A stretch of 48,756 bases of DNA. Origin: Bacteroidaceae bacterium (GTDB lineage Bacteria; Bacteroidota; Bacteroidia; Bacteroidales; Bacteroidaceae). The position numbers and the translations under genes are program-made. Positions 33,934 through 43,721 of the stretch are shown in pieces (position 1 is the first letter of the stretch; every line of letters begins with the position of its first letter). The stretch spans positions 1-48,756 of the forward strand of contig JAFZFZ010000018.1 in the NCBI GenBank assembly GCA_017557005.1, written 5' to 3'. Under the pieces are notes generated by a model. The model worked only from the letters and a program-made list of their open reading frames with translations, was not told where the DNA came from and did not search any database.

Positions 33934-35106
33934 CTAGCACTTGACGCAGCGTACGATGACGCGACGTTCATCGTGAAGGGTCGTAGCAAAGAGGTAGATA
34001 TCACCACCATCAGAGATCTTCAAACGCTTGCGCAGCACCTCGGGACGCTCAGGAAAATTGCGCACGGCGAGATTGGCCTTCTTGACCTCGGAACAGAGGC
34101 GCTTGAGTTCATTTTTGCCGAATCCATCGGTACTTTTTACTTCGAAGATACGACCAGGGAACTCCTCTACAAGGAGGTCAGAGGTGTAGAGATGGGTGTT
34201 GCGATGGAGCTTCTTCAGCCCCCAACGCTGAGCGGGGAGACGAAAGCAGCCGGCTTTCATGAGCGAGCTATTGGGCTCATAGAGGTAGCGCTCCACGGTA
34301 GCGGTATAGGAACATTGGGCAGCAGCCTCATCGGCAGCAGTGTAGTGGAACGCCTGAAGCGTGGCGCCATGGAAGTTGACTGCATGGATGGTGGGCTCGG
34401 AGGTAGCGGCACCATCAAGGATGAGGAGCAGTTCCTTGCACTCATTGTTTACTGACACCACGTGCACCTCGCTCACAAAGCGGAGCTCGCGCAAGGCTTG
34501 AGAGATATCAAGCATGGGAGAGCACTTGATCATGACGCGCGAAGCCTTCTGCAACAACAGAGGTTCGAGGTGGCTGACATCGGGCTCGCAATCGCTCAAT
34601 GCCACAACCTTGTTGCCCACACCATCGCGACGGGCAGGGTCTACAAAGATCCAATCGTGCGGAGGAAGTGTCGCTAAGAGGTCGGTGCTATTGCCATGAA
34701 CCACGGTGATGGACTTTCCAAGCAGGGCAAAGTTGTGAGTAGCGATACGGCAGAGCTCTTCATTGCGTTCAATGTAGGTGGTAGCAGCAAAGCGGTCGGA
34801 CATGTAGCTGCAATCGATACCAAAACCTCCAGTGAGGTCGGCCAGGCGCTGTCCTTCGATGAGTGATGCCTTGTAACGGGCTGTCACCTCGGAAGAACAC
34901 TGCTCCATGGAGAGACGCACAGGATAGACGAGACCCTCGGTAGCGGCCCAAGCGGGGAGCTTGGTGGTGGCGATGCGGCGGCCTTCGATTTGGGTGGCAG
35001 CCACGCGCATATCGACCTGCGGATAGCGGGCTGCCTGCAGGGCAAGAGTACGCACGTCGTCGGTGGCGTGCTCACGGATGAAGGCTTGGGTATGAGGGTC
35101 AATCAT
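33934..35106 (-). CDS. THUMP-like class I SAM-dependent methyltransferase
   Basis: The 390-residue protein starts MIDPHTQAFIREHATDDVR. An in-frame extension to 35223 would cross the pnp terminator and is rejected. The SAM-binding core has LADLTGGFGID (88-98) and IFVDPARRD (153-161), the latter like an NPPY-type catalytic motif. The C-terminal part (from about 290) has the THUMP-like features LMKAGCFRLPAQRWGLKKLH and RNFPERPEVLRKRLKI. The family (P. gingivalis PG_1098 type) is believed to methylate RNA, but the substrate is unknown. Confidence 0.88.
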   Translation of the reverse strand: MIDPHTQAFIREHATDDVRTLALQAARYPQVDMRVAATQIEGRRIATTKLPAWAATEGLVYPVRLSMEQCSSEVTARYKASLIEGQRLADLTGGFGIDCSYMSDRFAATTYIERNEELCRIATHNFALLGKSITVVHGNSTDLLATLPPHDWIFVDPARRDGVGNKVVALSDCEPDVSHLEPLLLQKASRVMIKCSPMLDISQALRELRFVSEVHVVSVNNECKELLLILDGAATSEPTIHAVNFHGATLQAFHYTAADEAAAQCSYTATVERYLYEPNSSLMKAGCFRLPAQRWGLKKLHRNTHLYTSDLLVEEFPGRIFEVKSTDGFGKNELKRLCSEVKKANLAVRNFPERPEVLRKRLKISDGGDIYLFATTLHDERRVIVRCVKC

Positions 35107-35170
35107 AAGTGTGTGGTTTATCGGCAGCGAAGTTAGTGTATCGGACGGAATTGGCAAAATTTTGGGCATT

Positions 35171-35207
35171 AAAAAAACAGAGGCGCTACCATCACGGTAG
35201 CACCTCT
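35171..35207 (-). terminator. Intrinsic terminator of pnp
   Basis: AGAGGCGCTACC (35179-35190) and GGTAGCACCTCT (35196-35207) pair with one mismatch. On the minus strand a run of seven T (35171-35177) follows. It lies 60 bp after the pnp stop. Confidence 0.9.
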
Positions 35208-35266
35208 GCAGGGGTCGAGGCAATGGGGCATTGCCTCTATTGAAGGGAGGGAATGTAATCTCCTAA

Positions 35267-37492
35267 TTACTCCTCGCGGCGGCGGGGACGACGGTCGCCA
35301 CGCTCAGCACGCTCGGGGCGCTCGCGACGGGGACGTGCGGGACGCTCCTCATAACCTTCGGGCTTCTCGAGAAGCACGCGGCGTGAGAGTTTGAACTTAC
35401 CAGTCTTGGGGTCGATCTCGAGGAGCTTAACCTCCAACTCGTCGCCCTCCTGGATACCGGTCTCTTCCATGGTCTCGAAACGCTTCCAGTCGATCTCAGA
35501 GATGTGGAGCAAACCATCGCGACCAGCCATAAACTCTACGAATGCACCGTAGGGCATCACGCTACGTACCTTACCGGTGTATACCTCACCAACCTCGGGA
35601 ACGGCTACGATAGCACGGATCTTAGCGAGTGCTGCATCGATAACCTCCTTGCAGGTACCAGCAACCTCAACCTTACCTACGCCGTCAACCTCATCGATAG
35701 AGATGGTAGCACCAGTCTCCTCCTGCATACCCTGGATGATCTTTCCACCCGGGCCAATAACAGCACCGATGAACTCCTTGGGAATGGTGAGTGATACGAT
35801 ACGGGGTGCGTGGGGCTTGAGGTCCTCACGGGGCTCAGCGATGCACTCAGTGATCTTGCCGAGGATGTGGAGACGTGCGTCACGTGCCTGGTAGAGAGCC
35901 TTCTCGAGAATCTCGTAAGAAAGACCGTCGCACTTGATATCCATCTGGGTAGCGGTCAAACCATCAGCAGTACCGGTGGTCTTGAAGTCCATGTCACCCA
36001 AGTGATCCTCGTCGCCGAGGATGTCGCTCAATACAGCATACTTCTCTTCGCCGGGGTTCTTGATGAGACCCATAGCGATACCTGAAACCGGCTTGCGGAT
36101 GGGTACACCAGCGTCCATGAGAGCGAGGGTACCAGCACATACGGTAGCCATAGAAGATGAGCCGTTTGACTCGAGGATATCTGATACTACGCGTACGCAG
36201 TAGGGATAGTCGGCAGGAAGAACCTCCTTCAAGCCACGCCATGCGAGGTGGCCGTGACCAATCTCACGACGGCCTACGCCGCGCTGTGCCTTAGCCTCAC
36301 CAGTAGAGAAGGGGGGGAAGTTGTAGTGGAGGAGGAAACGCTCGCGTGACTGGTTGAGTACGTCGTCGATGATCTTCTCATCAGACTTGGTACCGAGAGT
36401 CACTGTAGTGAGTGACTGAGTCTCACCACGGGTAAACACAGCTGAGCCGTGAGGACCGGGCAAGTAGTCAACCTCGCACCAGATGGGACGGATATCGGTA
36501 GTAGCACGACCATCGAGACGCTTGCCCTCATCGAGGATGCAACGACGCATAGCGTCCTTCTCAACGTCGTGGTAGTAGCGGTTGATGAGTGAGAGCTTCT
36601 CAGCGAGTTCATCAGCATCCATTTCAGCGTGAGCCTCAGTGTAAGCAGCCTTGAACTCCTCGCGCACAGCCTCGAAAGCCTCAGCACGAGCGTGCTTGTC
36701 GCGGTTACCCTCAGCAGCGATAGCGTAAGCCTTGTCATAGCAAGCAGCCTTCACCTCAGCGCGGAGATCCTCGTCGTTCACCTCGTGGCAGTACTCGCGC
36801 TTAACGGTAGAGCCTACAGCCTCCATGAGCTCAATCTGAGCCTGGCACTGTACCTTGATAGCCTCGTGAGCAGCCTTCAAAGCCTCCAAGAGGTCGAGCT
36901 CTGAAACCTCCTTCATCTCACCCTCAACCATCATGATGTTGTCGATAGTAGCACCTACCATAAGGTCCATGTCGGCCTTCTCGAGCTGTGCGAAGGTGGG
37001 GTTGATAACGAACTCGCCATCGATGCGTGCTACGCGTACCTCAGAGATGGGGCCGTTGAAGGGGATATCTGATACGGCCAAAGCAGCTGATGCTGCAAAG
37101 CCAGCCAATGCATCGGGCATGTCAACACCGTCAGCAGAGAAGAGGATGATGTTAACGTATACCTCAGCGTGATAGTTGTCGGGGAAGAGGGGGCGCAAAG
37201 CGCGGTCAACCAAGCGACATGTGAGAATCTCATTGTCCGAAGCTTTACCCTCGCGCTTTGTGAAGCCACCGGGGTAACGGCCAAATGAGGCATATTTTTC
37301 TCTGTACTCAACCTGTAAAGGCATAAAATCTGTTCCGGGAACTGCATCTTTGGCGGCACATACAGTAGCCAACAACACGGTGTTACCCATGCGGAGCACT
37401 ACAGAGCCGTCGGCCTGCTTGGCCAATTTCCCGGTTTCCAACGTGATGACTCTTCCGTCGGGGAGAGCCACTGATTTTGTAATCGGATTCAT
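35267..37492 (-). CDS. pnp: Polyribonucleotide nucleotidyltransferase (PNPase)
   Basis: The 741-residue protein has two RNase PH domains: [15 protein letters not shown] and [20 protein letters not shown] in the first, [19 protein letters not shown] and [21 protein letters not shown] in the second. A helical linker lies between, then a KH domain ([20 protein letters not shown]) and an S1 domain ([20 protein letters not shown]). It ends in an Arg/Glu/Pro-rich tail (from about 715) that may bind RNA. It degrades RNA 3' to 5' using phosphate. It is a single-gene unit with its own promoter and terminator. Confidence 0.98.
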   Translation of the reverse strand: MNPITKSVALPDGRVITLETGKLAKQADGSVVLRMGNTVLLATVCAAKDAVPGTDFMPLQVEYREKYASFGRYPGGFTKREGKASDNEILTCRLVDRALRPLFPDNYHAEVYVNIILFSADGVDMPDALAGFAASAALAVSDIPFNGPISEVRVARIDGEFVINPTFAQLEKADMDLMVGATIDNIMMVEGEMKEVSELDLLEALKAAHEAIKVQCQAQIELMEAVGSTVKREYCHEVNDEDLRAEVKAACYDKAYAIAAEGNRDKHARAEAFEAVREEFKAAYTEAHAEMDADELAEKLSLINRYYHDVEKDAMRRCILDEGKRLDGRATTDIRPIWCEVDYLPGPHGSAVFTRGETQSLTTVTLGTKSDEKIIDDVLNQSRERFLLHYNFPPFSTGEAKAQRGVGRREIGHGHLAWRGLKEVLPADYPYCVRVVSDILESNGSSSMATVCAGTLALMDAGVPIRKPVSGIAMGLIKNPGEEKYAVLSDILGDEDHLGDMDFKTTGTADGLTATQMDIKCDGLSYEILEKALYQARDARLHILGKITECIAEPREDLKPHAPRIVSLTIPKEFIGAVIGPGGKIIQGMQEETGATISIDEVDGVGKVEVAGTCKEVIDAALAKIRAIVAVPEVGEVYTGKVRSVMPYGAFVEFMAGRDGLLHISEIDWKRFETMEETGIQEGDELEVKLLEIDPKTGKFKLSRRVLLEKPEGYEERPARPRRERPERAERGDRRPRRREE

Positions 37493-37547
37493 CTTAACTT
37501 ATTAATATATATTACGTCTAAATTGATATTTCAATCCAAAAATCGGG

Positions 37548-37578
37548 CAAAGATACGAATAAGTGAGCGAAAAACAAA
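37548..37578 (-). promoter_or_regulatory. Promoter of pnp
   Basis: On the minus strand TTTG (37575-37578), 19 bp, TATCTTTG (37548-37555) is an exact Bacteroidetes promoter. The spacer ends with GCTCACTTATTCG next to the -7 box, almost the same 13-mer as in the 84-bp repeats and the GH43 promoter. Confidence 0.8.
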
Positions 37579-37619
37579 GAATTACGAATGAAAGTCGAGA
37601 AAATATTTGTATTTTTATA

Positions 37620-37627
37620 TATCTTTG
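37620..37627 (+). promoter_or_regulatory. -7 box of the redoxin-like lipoprotein gene
   Basis: TATCTTTG lies 19 bp before the ATG at 37647. The -33 position carries GAGA instead of TTTG, as in the 84-bp repeats. Confidence 0.55.
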
Positions 37628-37646
37628 CGCCCAAAATCAAAACAAA

Positions 37647-38804
37647 ATGATGAAAAAACTGCAAAATATCCTTATTCTGACCGCTTTACTCGTAGCGGCA
37701 AGCTGCACGAAGCAGCCCATGGCAACCATCGAAGGTGTCATCACTGAAGCAAACGAAAAAACACTGTATCTCGACTTCCTCGGAGTGACGAAGGCAAGCG
37801 TGTGCGACTCAGCCAAGTTGGATGCCAATGGTAGCTTCCGCTTTCAGGTTCCCGCGCCCGAGTGCTTCGACTTCTACCGTTTGCGCATCGGCAAGGAGAT
37901 GATATACTTGTCGGTAGACTCTACCGAGACCTTGCGCGTTGATGCAGCACTACCTACCATGAGCATCGCCTACAATGTAGAGGGCTCAGAGGACAACCTG
38001 ATGCTGAAGAAGCTGGTACATAAGCAGAGCGAACTGCAGAGCAACGTACTGAAGGTGTCGCGCAATGCCGGTGCCGAGATTGGCACAGCCAGCCAGCGTA
38101 TCGACACATTGGTGGCAAACTACAAGAAAGAGGTGCGCATGGAGTACATATACCCCGACCCCGGTAAGCCCTATGCTTATTTTGCTTTGTTCCAGCGCTT
38201 GGGCGGAGTACACATCTTTGACCCCAACCTCACCCGCGACGATATCCGCTGCTTTGCTGCCGTAGCTACCAACATGGACCTCTTCTACCCCGAGGCAGAG
38301 CGCACCCGCAACATCAAGGGCATCGCACTCAATGGTATGAAAAACATTCGCCCTGCGCAGCCCATCGACCTGAGCGCATTGCAAGATAAGATTGTAGAGA
38401 CATCCATCATCGACATCGCCCTGCCCGACATCGATGGCGCCACTCGCCGTCTTACCGACCTCAAGGGCAAGGTAGTAATGCTCGATTTTACCGTGTATGG
38501 CCACGAGCAGTCGGCCGCACGCATCATCATCTTGCGCGAACTATATAAGAAATATGCCGATGAGGGCCTCGAAATCTACCAGGTGAGCCTGGATAGCAAC
38601 GAGCACTTCTGGAAGACTGCTGCCGACAACATCCCCTGGGTGTGTGTACGCGACAGTGAGGCACCCTATAACCAAGCAGCCAACCTTTATGGTGTGCGCG
38701 AGCTACCCACCTACTTCTTGATAAACCGCGCCAACGAACTGGTAAAACGCGACACAGCAGTGAAAGACCTCGAAGCAGAGATACAGCAACTGCTGAAGGA
38801 ATAA
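37647..38804 (+). CDS. Thioredoxin-fold lipoprotein with DUF4369-like domain, lacking CXXC
   Basis: The 385-residue protein starts MMKKLQNILILTALLVAASC with lipobox Cys20. An upstream in-frame start at 37563 would lie before the promoter and is rejected. The N-terminal half resembles DUF4369 (ATIEGVITEANEKTLYLDF, SFRFQVPAPECFDFYRLRI). The C-terminal half (about 250-385) follows the TlpA/AhpC redoxin pattern: KVVMLDFTVYGHEQSAARI, LEIYQVSLDSNEHFWKTA and LPTYFLINRANELVKRD. The usual WCGPC active site is replaced by VYGHEQSA, so redox activity is unlikely. Such proteins are common in Bacteroidales envelopes and their role is unknown. Confidence 0.88.
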   Translation: MMKKLQNILILTALLVAASCTKQPMATIEGVITEANEKTLYLDFLGVTKASVCDSAKLDANGSFRFQVPAPECFDFYRLRIGKEMIYLSVDSTETLRVDAALPTMSIAYNVEGSEDNLMLKKLVHKQSELQSNVLKVSRNAGAEIGTASQRIDTLVANYKKEVRMEYIYPDPGKPYAYFALFQRLGGVHIFDPNLTRDDIRCFAAVATNMDLFYPEAERTRNIKGIALNGMKNIRPAQPIDLSALQDKIVETSIIDIALPDIDGATRRLTDLKGKVVMLDFTVYGHEQSAARIIILRELYKKYADEGLEIYQVSLDSNEHFWKTAADNIPWVCVRDSEAPYNQAANLYGVRELPTYFLINRANELVKRDTAVKDLEAEIQQLLKE

Positions 38805-38806
38805 AC

Positions 38807-38841
38807 AAAAAGAAGCACTCGCCTGAGTGCTTCTTTTTTTT
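38807..38841 (+). terminator. Strong intrinsic terminator
   Basis: AGAAGCACTC (38811-38820) and GAGTGCTTCT (38825-38834) form a perfect stem with a 4-base loop followed by eight T. It starts 2 bp after the redoxin gene stop. The flanking A-run lets it work for lepB on the other strand as well. Confidence 0.93.
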
Positions 38842-38938
38842 GCTATTGGCTGTTAGCTATTGGCTGTTGGCCGCGGCCAAGGACTCCGCGATGCCAGGGT
38901 TCCCTCTCCTTAGGAGAGGGTTAGGGTGAGGCCCCACC
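38842..38938. repeat. Short repeats and palindromes between convergent genes
   Basis: GCTATTGGCTGTT occurs twice in tandem (from 38842). The perfect 14-base palindrome TTGGCCGCGGCCAA is at 38867-38880, and CCCTCTCC-3 nt-GGAGAGGG forms a hairpin near 38903-38921. The last is of a type often seen dispersed between Bacteroidales genes. Confidence 0.6.
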
Positions 38939-40384
38939 CTACTTATAACCCTCCACCATACGGAAGAGGCGGTTCCAGCGGATCTTGCCATCAAACCAGC
39001 CGCGATCCTTGTCGAGCGAGAGCCAGATGAGGATGGGCTTACCCACGATATGATCTTCGGGCACAAAGCCCCAGAAGCGTGAGTCGAGGCTGTTGTGACG
39101 ATTGTCACCCTGCATCCAGTAGTAGTCCATGGTGAAGGTGTACTCAGTAGCCTCAGCACCATTGATATAGATCTTGCCGTCACGAACCTGCAAGTCGTTG
39201 CCCTCGTATACGGCGATAGGACGCTCGTAGAAGGGAAGGTTGTCGAGTGTGAGAGCGATGGTTTCGCCACGCTTGGGGATCCACAGAGGACCATAGTTAT
39301 CGATGCTCCAGCCCGTATGCTTATTTACAGGGTAGAGCCCCTCGCCATGTGCCTCAAGGTAGGGAGTGATGCTATCCACCACTTCGGTGTGCTGGCTCAG
39401 CACCTGCACAGCCTTCTGCGTGAGAGGAAGCATGTAGAGGGTGCTATTGGCATTGTGGTTGATGAGGTCCTCCTTGCTGATGCCTGCCTCGCGACGCAGC
39501 TTCTCGCTGATGGGGCGCTTGGTGTTGACGTAGTAGGTATACTGCACATTATCGGGTTCCTTATTGGCCACACCATCCAGATAGATAATCTTATCTTTAA
39601 TCTCGAGGGTCTGTCCGGGCATGCCCACACAACGCTTCACATAGTTCTCGCGGCGGTCCACAGGGCGCCAGTCGACCTTGCCAAACACCTCGGGGTGGGC
39701 AGCAATGTACTTGCGACCCTTAGCCAGGAACTTATCGTAGGCTACGCGCTCCTCGACAGCCGTCAAGCTATCCACAGCAGGGTATTGGCCACGGTTGAGC
39801 TCCACGCTGATGTCGCTCACCATCTTATAAAAGTCATTGGCGGCAAACTGCGGGTTGCTCACGATGGTGTCGCCCGTGGGGTAGTTGAACACGACGATGT
39901 CATTGAGCTCTACGTCGCCCAATCCCTTCACACGCTCGTAGGGCCACTGGGGCCACTCGATATAGCTCTTACCTCCCGTCACAGGCATGGTATGCTGGGT
40001 CAGCGGCATGGTAAGAGGCGTATTGGGCTTACGCGGGCCATACGACACCTTGCTTACGAAGAGGTAATCGCCTACGAGCAACGACTTCTCGAGCGAAGAG
40101 GTGGGGATGGTATAGTTCTGAAAGAAGTAGATGTGCACAAAGTACACCGCCACGAGGGCAAACACGATAGCATCTACCCAGCTCATCACACTGCGCACGG
40201 CAGCGCTCTTAGCCGTCTTCCACCAGGTCCAAGGGATCAACTTGGTGATGTAGGCATCGAAGAGGAAGGGCACCACGACAAGGCCCCACAAGCTCTTGAT
40301 CCACAAGAGGAACAAGAGGTACAGAGCTATCACGACACCACACTTTATCCACTGCGCAGCAGTGGCTTGCTTTAGTCTATTCAT
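38939..40384 (-). CDS. lepB: Signal peptidase I
   Basis: The 481-residue protein has two or three N-terminal membrane helices (13-29, 31-49, 68-88) before the catalytic domain. The nucleophile region is IPTSSLEKSLLVGDYLFVSK with Ser97 as the best match. The general base is Lys250 in ENYVKRCVGMPGQ, and MQGDNRHNSLDSRFWG is box E. It is longer than the E. coli enzyme because of insertions between boxes, as is usual in Bacteroidetes. It removes signal peptides at the periplasmic face of the inner membrane. It follows dapB by 14 bp in a two-gene operon. Confidence 0.96.
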   Translation of the reverse strand: MNRLKQATAAQWIKCGVVIALYLLFLLWIKSLWGLVVVPFLFDAYITKLIPWTWWKTAKSAAVRSVMSWVDAIVFALVAVYFVHIYFFQNYTIPTSSLEKSLLVGDYLFVSKVSYGPRKPNTPLTMPLTQHTMPVTGGKSYIEWPQWPYERVKGLGDVELNDIVVFNYPTGDTIVSNPQFAANDFYKMVSDISVELNRGQYPAVDSLTAVEERVAYDKFLAKGRKYIAAHPEVFGKVDWRPVDRRENYVKRCVGMPGQTLEIKDKIIYLDGVANKEPDNVQYTYYVNTKRPISEKLRREAGISKEDLINHNANSTLYMLPLTQKAVQVLSQHTEVVDSITPYLEAHGEGLYPVNKHTGWSIDNYGPLWIPKRGETIALTLDNLPFYERPIAVYEGNDLQVRDGKIYINGAEATEYTFTMDYYWMQGDNRHNSLDSRFWGFVPEDHIVGKPILIWLSLDKDRGWFDGKIRWNRLFRMVEGYK

Positions 40385-40398
40385 ACGTATTCAGACCC

Positions 40399-41154
40399 TT
40401 AAAAATTAAACAAATCACTCATGCCCAACATACCCTCGTGTGTAGCGGTATATTCAGCAGCGAGCACAGCACCCAGAGCAAAGCCACGGCGGCTCTTGGC
40501 ATCGTGCGTGATGGTGATGCTATCGGCCTCCGAGTCGTAGCGGATACTGTGAATACCCGGCACCTCGCCCTCACGGATAGAGCTCACGGGGAGTTCATCA
40601 GCAGCGCACTCGGTAGTTCCGCTCAGGGTACCATCGGCAGCGAGCAGTGTGCCCGGCACCCAGCGCTCCTTGCGGTCGAGGTTCTCGAGAATACCCTCGG
40701 CCAGCGTGATGGCTGTGCCACTGGGAGCATCAAGCTTATGTATGTGATGAGTCTCGCTCATGCTCACGTCATATTCATCGAAGCGGTTCATGAGCTTGGC
40801 CAAATACTTGTTAACAGCTGAGAATACAGCCACGCCAAGGCTGAAGTTTGACGACCAGAAGAGGGTCTTGCCCCCCTCGGTGCAGAGGTTGCGCACCTCG
40901 TCGCCATGCTCCTCGAGCCAGCCCGTGCTGCCCGACACCACCTTCACGCCTGCAGCAAAAGCCTTCATATAGTTGTCGTATGCCACCATGGGGTTGGTAA
41001 ACTCAATAGCCACGTCGGCACTCTTAAAAGCGTCAGAGGCAAAGTCCTCCTGGTTGTTGATATCGATGATGCTCACGATCTCGTGACCGCGTTGCAAGGC
41101 AATCTGCTCAATCATCTTGCCCATCTTACCATAACCTATCAATGCTATTTTCAT
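40399..41154 (-). CDS. dapB: 4-hydroxy-tetrahydrodipicolinate reductase
   Basis: The 251-residue protein starts MKIALIGYGKMGKMIEQIA, the nucleotide-binding motif. An in-frame extension to 41511 would run into the divergent gene and is rejected. The active-site signature is SETHHIHKLDAPSGTA, and GFALGAVLAAEYT lies near the C-terminus. It reduces HTPA to tetrahydrodipicolinate for lysine and meso-diaminopimelate synthesis. It is co-transcribed with lepB. Confidence 0.97.
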   Translation of the reverse strand: MKIALIGYGKMGKMIEQIALQRGHEIVSIIDINNQEDFASDAFKSADVAIEFTNPMVAYDNYMKAFAAGVKVVSGSTGWLEEHGDEVRNLCTEGGKTLFWSSNFSLGVAVFSAVNKYLAKLMNRFDEYDVSMSETHHIHKLDAPSGTAITLAEGILENLDRKERWVPGTLLAADGTLSGTTECAADELPVSSIREGEVPGIHSIRYDSEADSITITHDAKSRRGFALGAVLAAEYTATHEGMLGMSDLFNF

Positions 41155-41214
41155 TTCTATTTCGTTCGGTTTGTTATACTTGAAATCCGTCTCATTTTTG
41201 TCGTTAGAGACATG

Positions 41215-41272
41215 CAAAAGTACAGTTTTTTTGTTTAATATATGGCAACTATTCTCTTTTTTTGTACTTTTG
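41215..41272. promoter_or_regulatory. Divergent promoters in a 10-bp inverted repeat
   Basis: CAAAAGTACA (41215-41224) and TGTACTTTTG (41263-41272) are perfect inverted copies 38 bp apart. Each contains TACTTTTG as a -7 box: one reads toward dapB, the other toward the glycosyltransferase at 41293. Clear -33 boxes are absent. Confidence 0.55.
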
Positions 41273-41292
41273 TGAGTCTTTAAGTGGATTTT

Positions 41293-42444
41293 ATGGAGAA
41301 GAAACGCATTATCATTGTAGGTCCGGCCTACCCTTATCGTGGGGGAATTGCCGACTTTAACGAGCGATTGGCACGTGAGTTTCAGCGCGAGGGACACGAG
41401 GTGACCGTGTACACCTTCACGTTGCAGTACCCGGGATTCCTTTTCCCTGGCAAGACGCAGTACTCTACCAGCCCAGCTCCGAGCGACCTCACCATCGTGC
41501 GCAAGGTGCACTCTGTGAACCCCTTCAACTGGATCAAGGTAGGCCGCGAGATACGCCGCCAGCGCCCCGACCTGGTGATGGTACGCTTCTGGCTCCCCTT
41601 CATGGCTCCCTGTCTGGGCACCATAGCCCGCATCATCCGGGGTGACAAACGCATACAGGTAGTGTCATTGCTCGACAATGTGGTACCGCACGAGCACCGC
41701 ATCGGCGACAAGGTGTTTGCCCGCTACATGATCAAGTCGGTAGGCGGCTACGTAGCCATGTCCGAGTCGGTACTGGCCGATGCCAAGAGCTTCGACGACA
41801 CCAAACCCTTTGCCCTCACTCCCCATCCACTCTATGACAACTTCGGCGACAAGGTTTCGCGCGAGGAGGCCATCGCCCACCTCGGACTCGATGCCGACAC
41901 ACGCTACGTGTTATTCTTCGGCCTCATCCGCGACTACAAGGGACTCGACCTCCTGCTACGTGCCTTTGCCGACGAGCGTCTGCGCAACAAGAACACCAAG
42001 CTCATCGTGGCGGGCGAGTTTTACAGCAATGCCGAGTTCTACGAGAAGCTCGAGCAGGAGCTGGGCGTATCCGAGCACATCGTATGGTACAAGGAGTTTA
42101 TCCCTGCCGACCAGGTGCGCTACTTCTTCGCTGCTGCCGACCTCGTGGCGCAGCCCTACAAGACCGCTACGCAGAGCGGCATCACACAGATTGCCTACCA
42201 CTTTGAGCGCCCCATGCTGGTGACCAACGTGGGCGGACTTGCCGAGATTGTTCCCCATGGTAAGGTAGGCTACGTGGTGCAGCCCGAGGCAGCCGACATT
42301 GCCAATGCCCTGGTCGACTTTGTTGACAACCACAGCGACGCCGACTTCCGCGAGGGCATCCTCGAGGAGAAGACCAAGTATGCCTGGAGCAATATGACGG
42401 CCGCCCTCACCAACGTAGGCGCCCAAACCCTCACCCACCGCTAA
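41293..42444 (+). CDS. Glycosyltransferase family 4 protein
   Basis: The 383-residue protein starts MEKKRIIIVGPAYPYRGGIA; the ATG at 41293 is preferred to a GTG at 41284. It has the GT-B fold pattern: an N-terminal Gly-rich loop (YRGGIADFNERLA) and a C-terminal donor-binding domain (VLFFGLIRDYKGLDLLLRAF). The late block QPYKTATQSGITQIAYHFERP is followed by TNVGGLAEIVPHGK. It would transfer an activated sugar to a glycan or lipid at the cytoplasmic face; the acceptor is unknown. A second GT4 gene follows after 11 bp. Confidence 0.92.
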   Translation: MEKKRIIIVGPAYPYRGGIADFNERLAREFQREGHEVTVYTFTLQYPGFLFPGKTQYSTSPAPSDLTIVRKVHSVNPFNWIKVGREIRRQRPDLVMVRFWLPFMAPCLGTIARIIRGDKRIQVVSLLDNVVPHEHRIGDKVFARYMIKSVGGYVAMSESVLADAKSFDDTKPFALTPHPLYDNFGDKVSREEAIAHLGLDADTRYVLFFGLIRDYKGLDLLLRAFADERLRNKNTKLIVAGEFYSNAEFYEKLEQELGVSEHIVWYKEFIPADQVRYFFAAADLVAQPYKTATQSGITQIAYHFERPMLVTNVGGLAEIVPHGKVGYVVQPEAADIANALVDFVDNHSDADFREGILEEKTKYAWSNMTAALTNVGAQTLTHR

Positions 42445-42455
42445 TCACCATCGGC

Positions 42456-43721
42456 ATGCGTGTACTCATCATCAACTCCACCGAGCGTCAGGGCGGACCT
42501 GCCATCGCGGCCTACCGCCTCACCGAAGCCTTGAAGAACAACGGCATCAAGGCCAAGATGTTGGTACGCAGCAAGAGCACAGGGCAGGTGACCACCGTGC
42601 TCGCCGAGCACAGCCTGAGCAGCCACCTGAGCAAATGGTGGGAGAAAGGCTCCATCCTGCTGCACACGCACTTCCGCCGCAACCGCATATACTCCATCGA
42701 CTTCGGCCACTCCGGCACCGACATCACCGAGCTGCCCGAGTTCAAGCAAGCCGATGTGATACACCTGCATTGGATCAACGATGGCATGCTCTCCCTGGCC
42801 TCAGTAGAGAAGATCATCGCCTCGGGCAAGCCCATCGTGTGGACCCTGCACGACATGTGGCCCTTCACGGGAGTGTGCCACTATGCACACGACTGCGACC
42901 ACTACACCAGCCACTGCCACGACTGTCCGCAGCTCAATAGCCGCAAGCACCGCGACATGGCTTTCCGCATCTTCGACCGCAAGGCCCAGATGCTTCAGGG
43001 CAGCCGCATCCAGTTCGTGGCATGCAGCCATTGGCTGGGCAACATGGCCAGCAACAGCCACCTGTTTGCAGGTCGCCACATCCTAAGCATCCCCAACCCC
43101 ATCAACATCAACCTCTTCCGTCCCCGCTCGCGCAGCCAAGCCCGCGAAGCCTTAGGTCTGCCCCAAGGCAAGCGCCTGGTACTCTTCAGTTCGCACTCGC
43201 TCACCGATGAGCGCAAGGGCTTCCACTACCTGAAGGAGGCCACCAAGCGCCTCGCAGCCGAGCACCCCGAGTGGTGCGACAAGCTGGGCATCGTGCTCAT
43301 CGGCAAGAACATCGATAGCTCCATGTACCGCGACATCCCCTTCGAGGTGCACCAGCTCAACTACGTGGCCGAGGAGAAACGCCTGGTCGACGTATACAAT
43401 GCCGTCAACATCTTTGCCATCCCCTCACTGCAGGACAACCTGCCCAACACCATCGTAGAGGCCATGGCCTGCGGCATCCCCTGCATCGGGTTCAATGTAG
43501 GTGGCATCCCCGAGATGATCGACCACCTGCACAATGGCTATGTGGCCGAGTACAAGAATGTAAACGACTTTGCCCAGGGCATCCACTGGCTGCTCACCGA
43601 GGGCGAATACGAGCTACTCAGCCGCGAGGCATCGCGCAAGGCAGCCAACACCTATGGCGAAAACAACATCGCCATGAAATATATAAGTATATATAATAGG
43701 ATGACAGGAAAGAACGTGTAA
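42456..43721 (+). CDS. Glycosyltransferase family 4 protein (WcaC-like)
   Basis: The 421-residue protein starts MRVLIINSTERQGGPAIAAY. It contains IHLHWINDGMLSL and the Cys/His-rich block TLHDMWPFTGVCHYAHDC...CHDCPQL, typical of the WcaC-like subgroup. The GT-B donor site is near the end (IPSLQDNLPNTIVEAMACG, FNVGGIPEMI). It probably works with the preceding enzyme in making a surface polysaccharide or glycan. The four clustered Cys/His residues could bind a metal or structure the acceptor site, which is inference. Confidence 0.92.
   Translation: MRVLIINSTERQGGPAIAAYRLTEALKNNGIKAKMLVRSKSTGQVTTVLAEHSLSSHLSKWWEKGSILLHTHFRRNRIYSIDFGHSGTDITELPEFKQADVIHLHWINDGMLSLASVEKIIASGKPIVWTLHDMWPFTGVCHYAHDCDHYTSHCHDCPQLNSRKHRDMAFRIFDRKAQMLQGSRIQFVACSHWLGNMASNSHLFAGRHILSIPNPININLFRPRSRSQAREALGLPQGKRLVLFSSHSLTDERKGFHYLKEATKRLAAEHPEWCDKLGIVLIGKNIDSSMYRDIPFEVHQLNYVAEEKRLVDVYNAVNIFAIPSLQDNLPNTIVEAMACGIPCIGFNVGGIPEMIDHLHNGYVAEYKNVNDFAQGIHWLLTEGEYELLSREASRKAANTYGENNIAMKYISIYNRMTGKNV

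Noticed and set aside
39095..40375. 426-codon open frame opposite lepB
   Set aside because: lepB has all signal peptidase motifs; the antisense frame is His/Val/Ala-rich without recognisable features.
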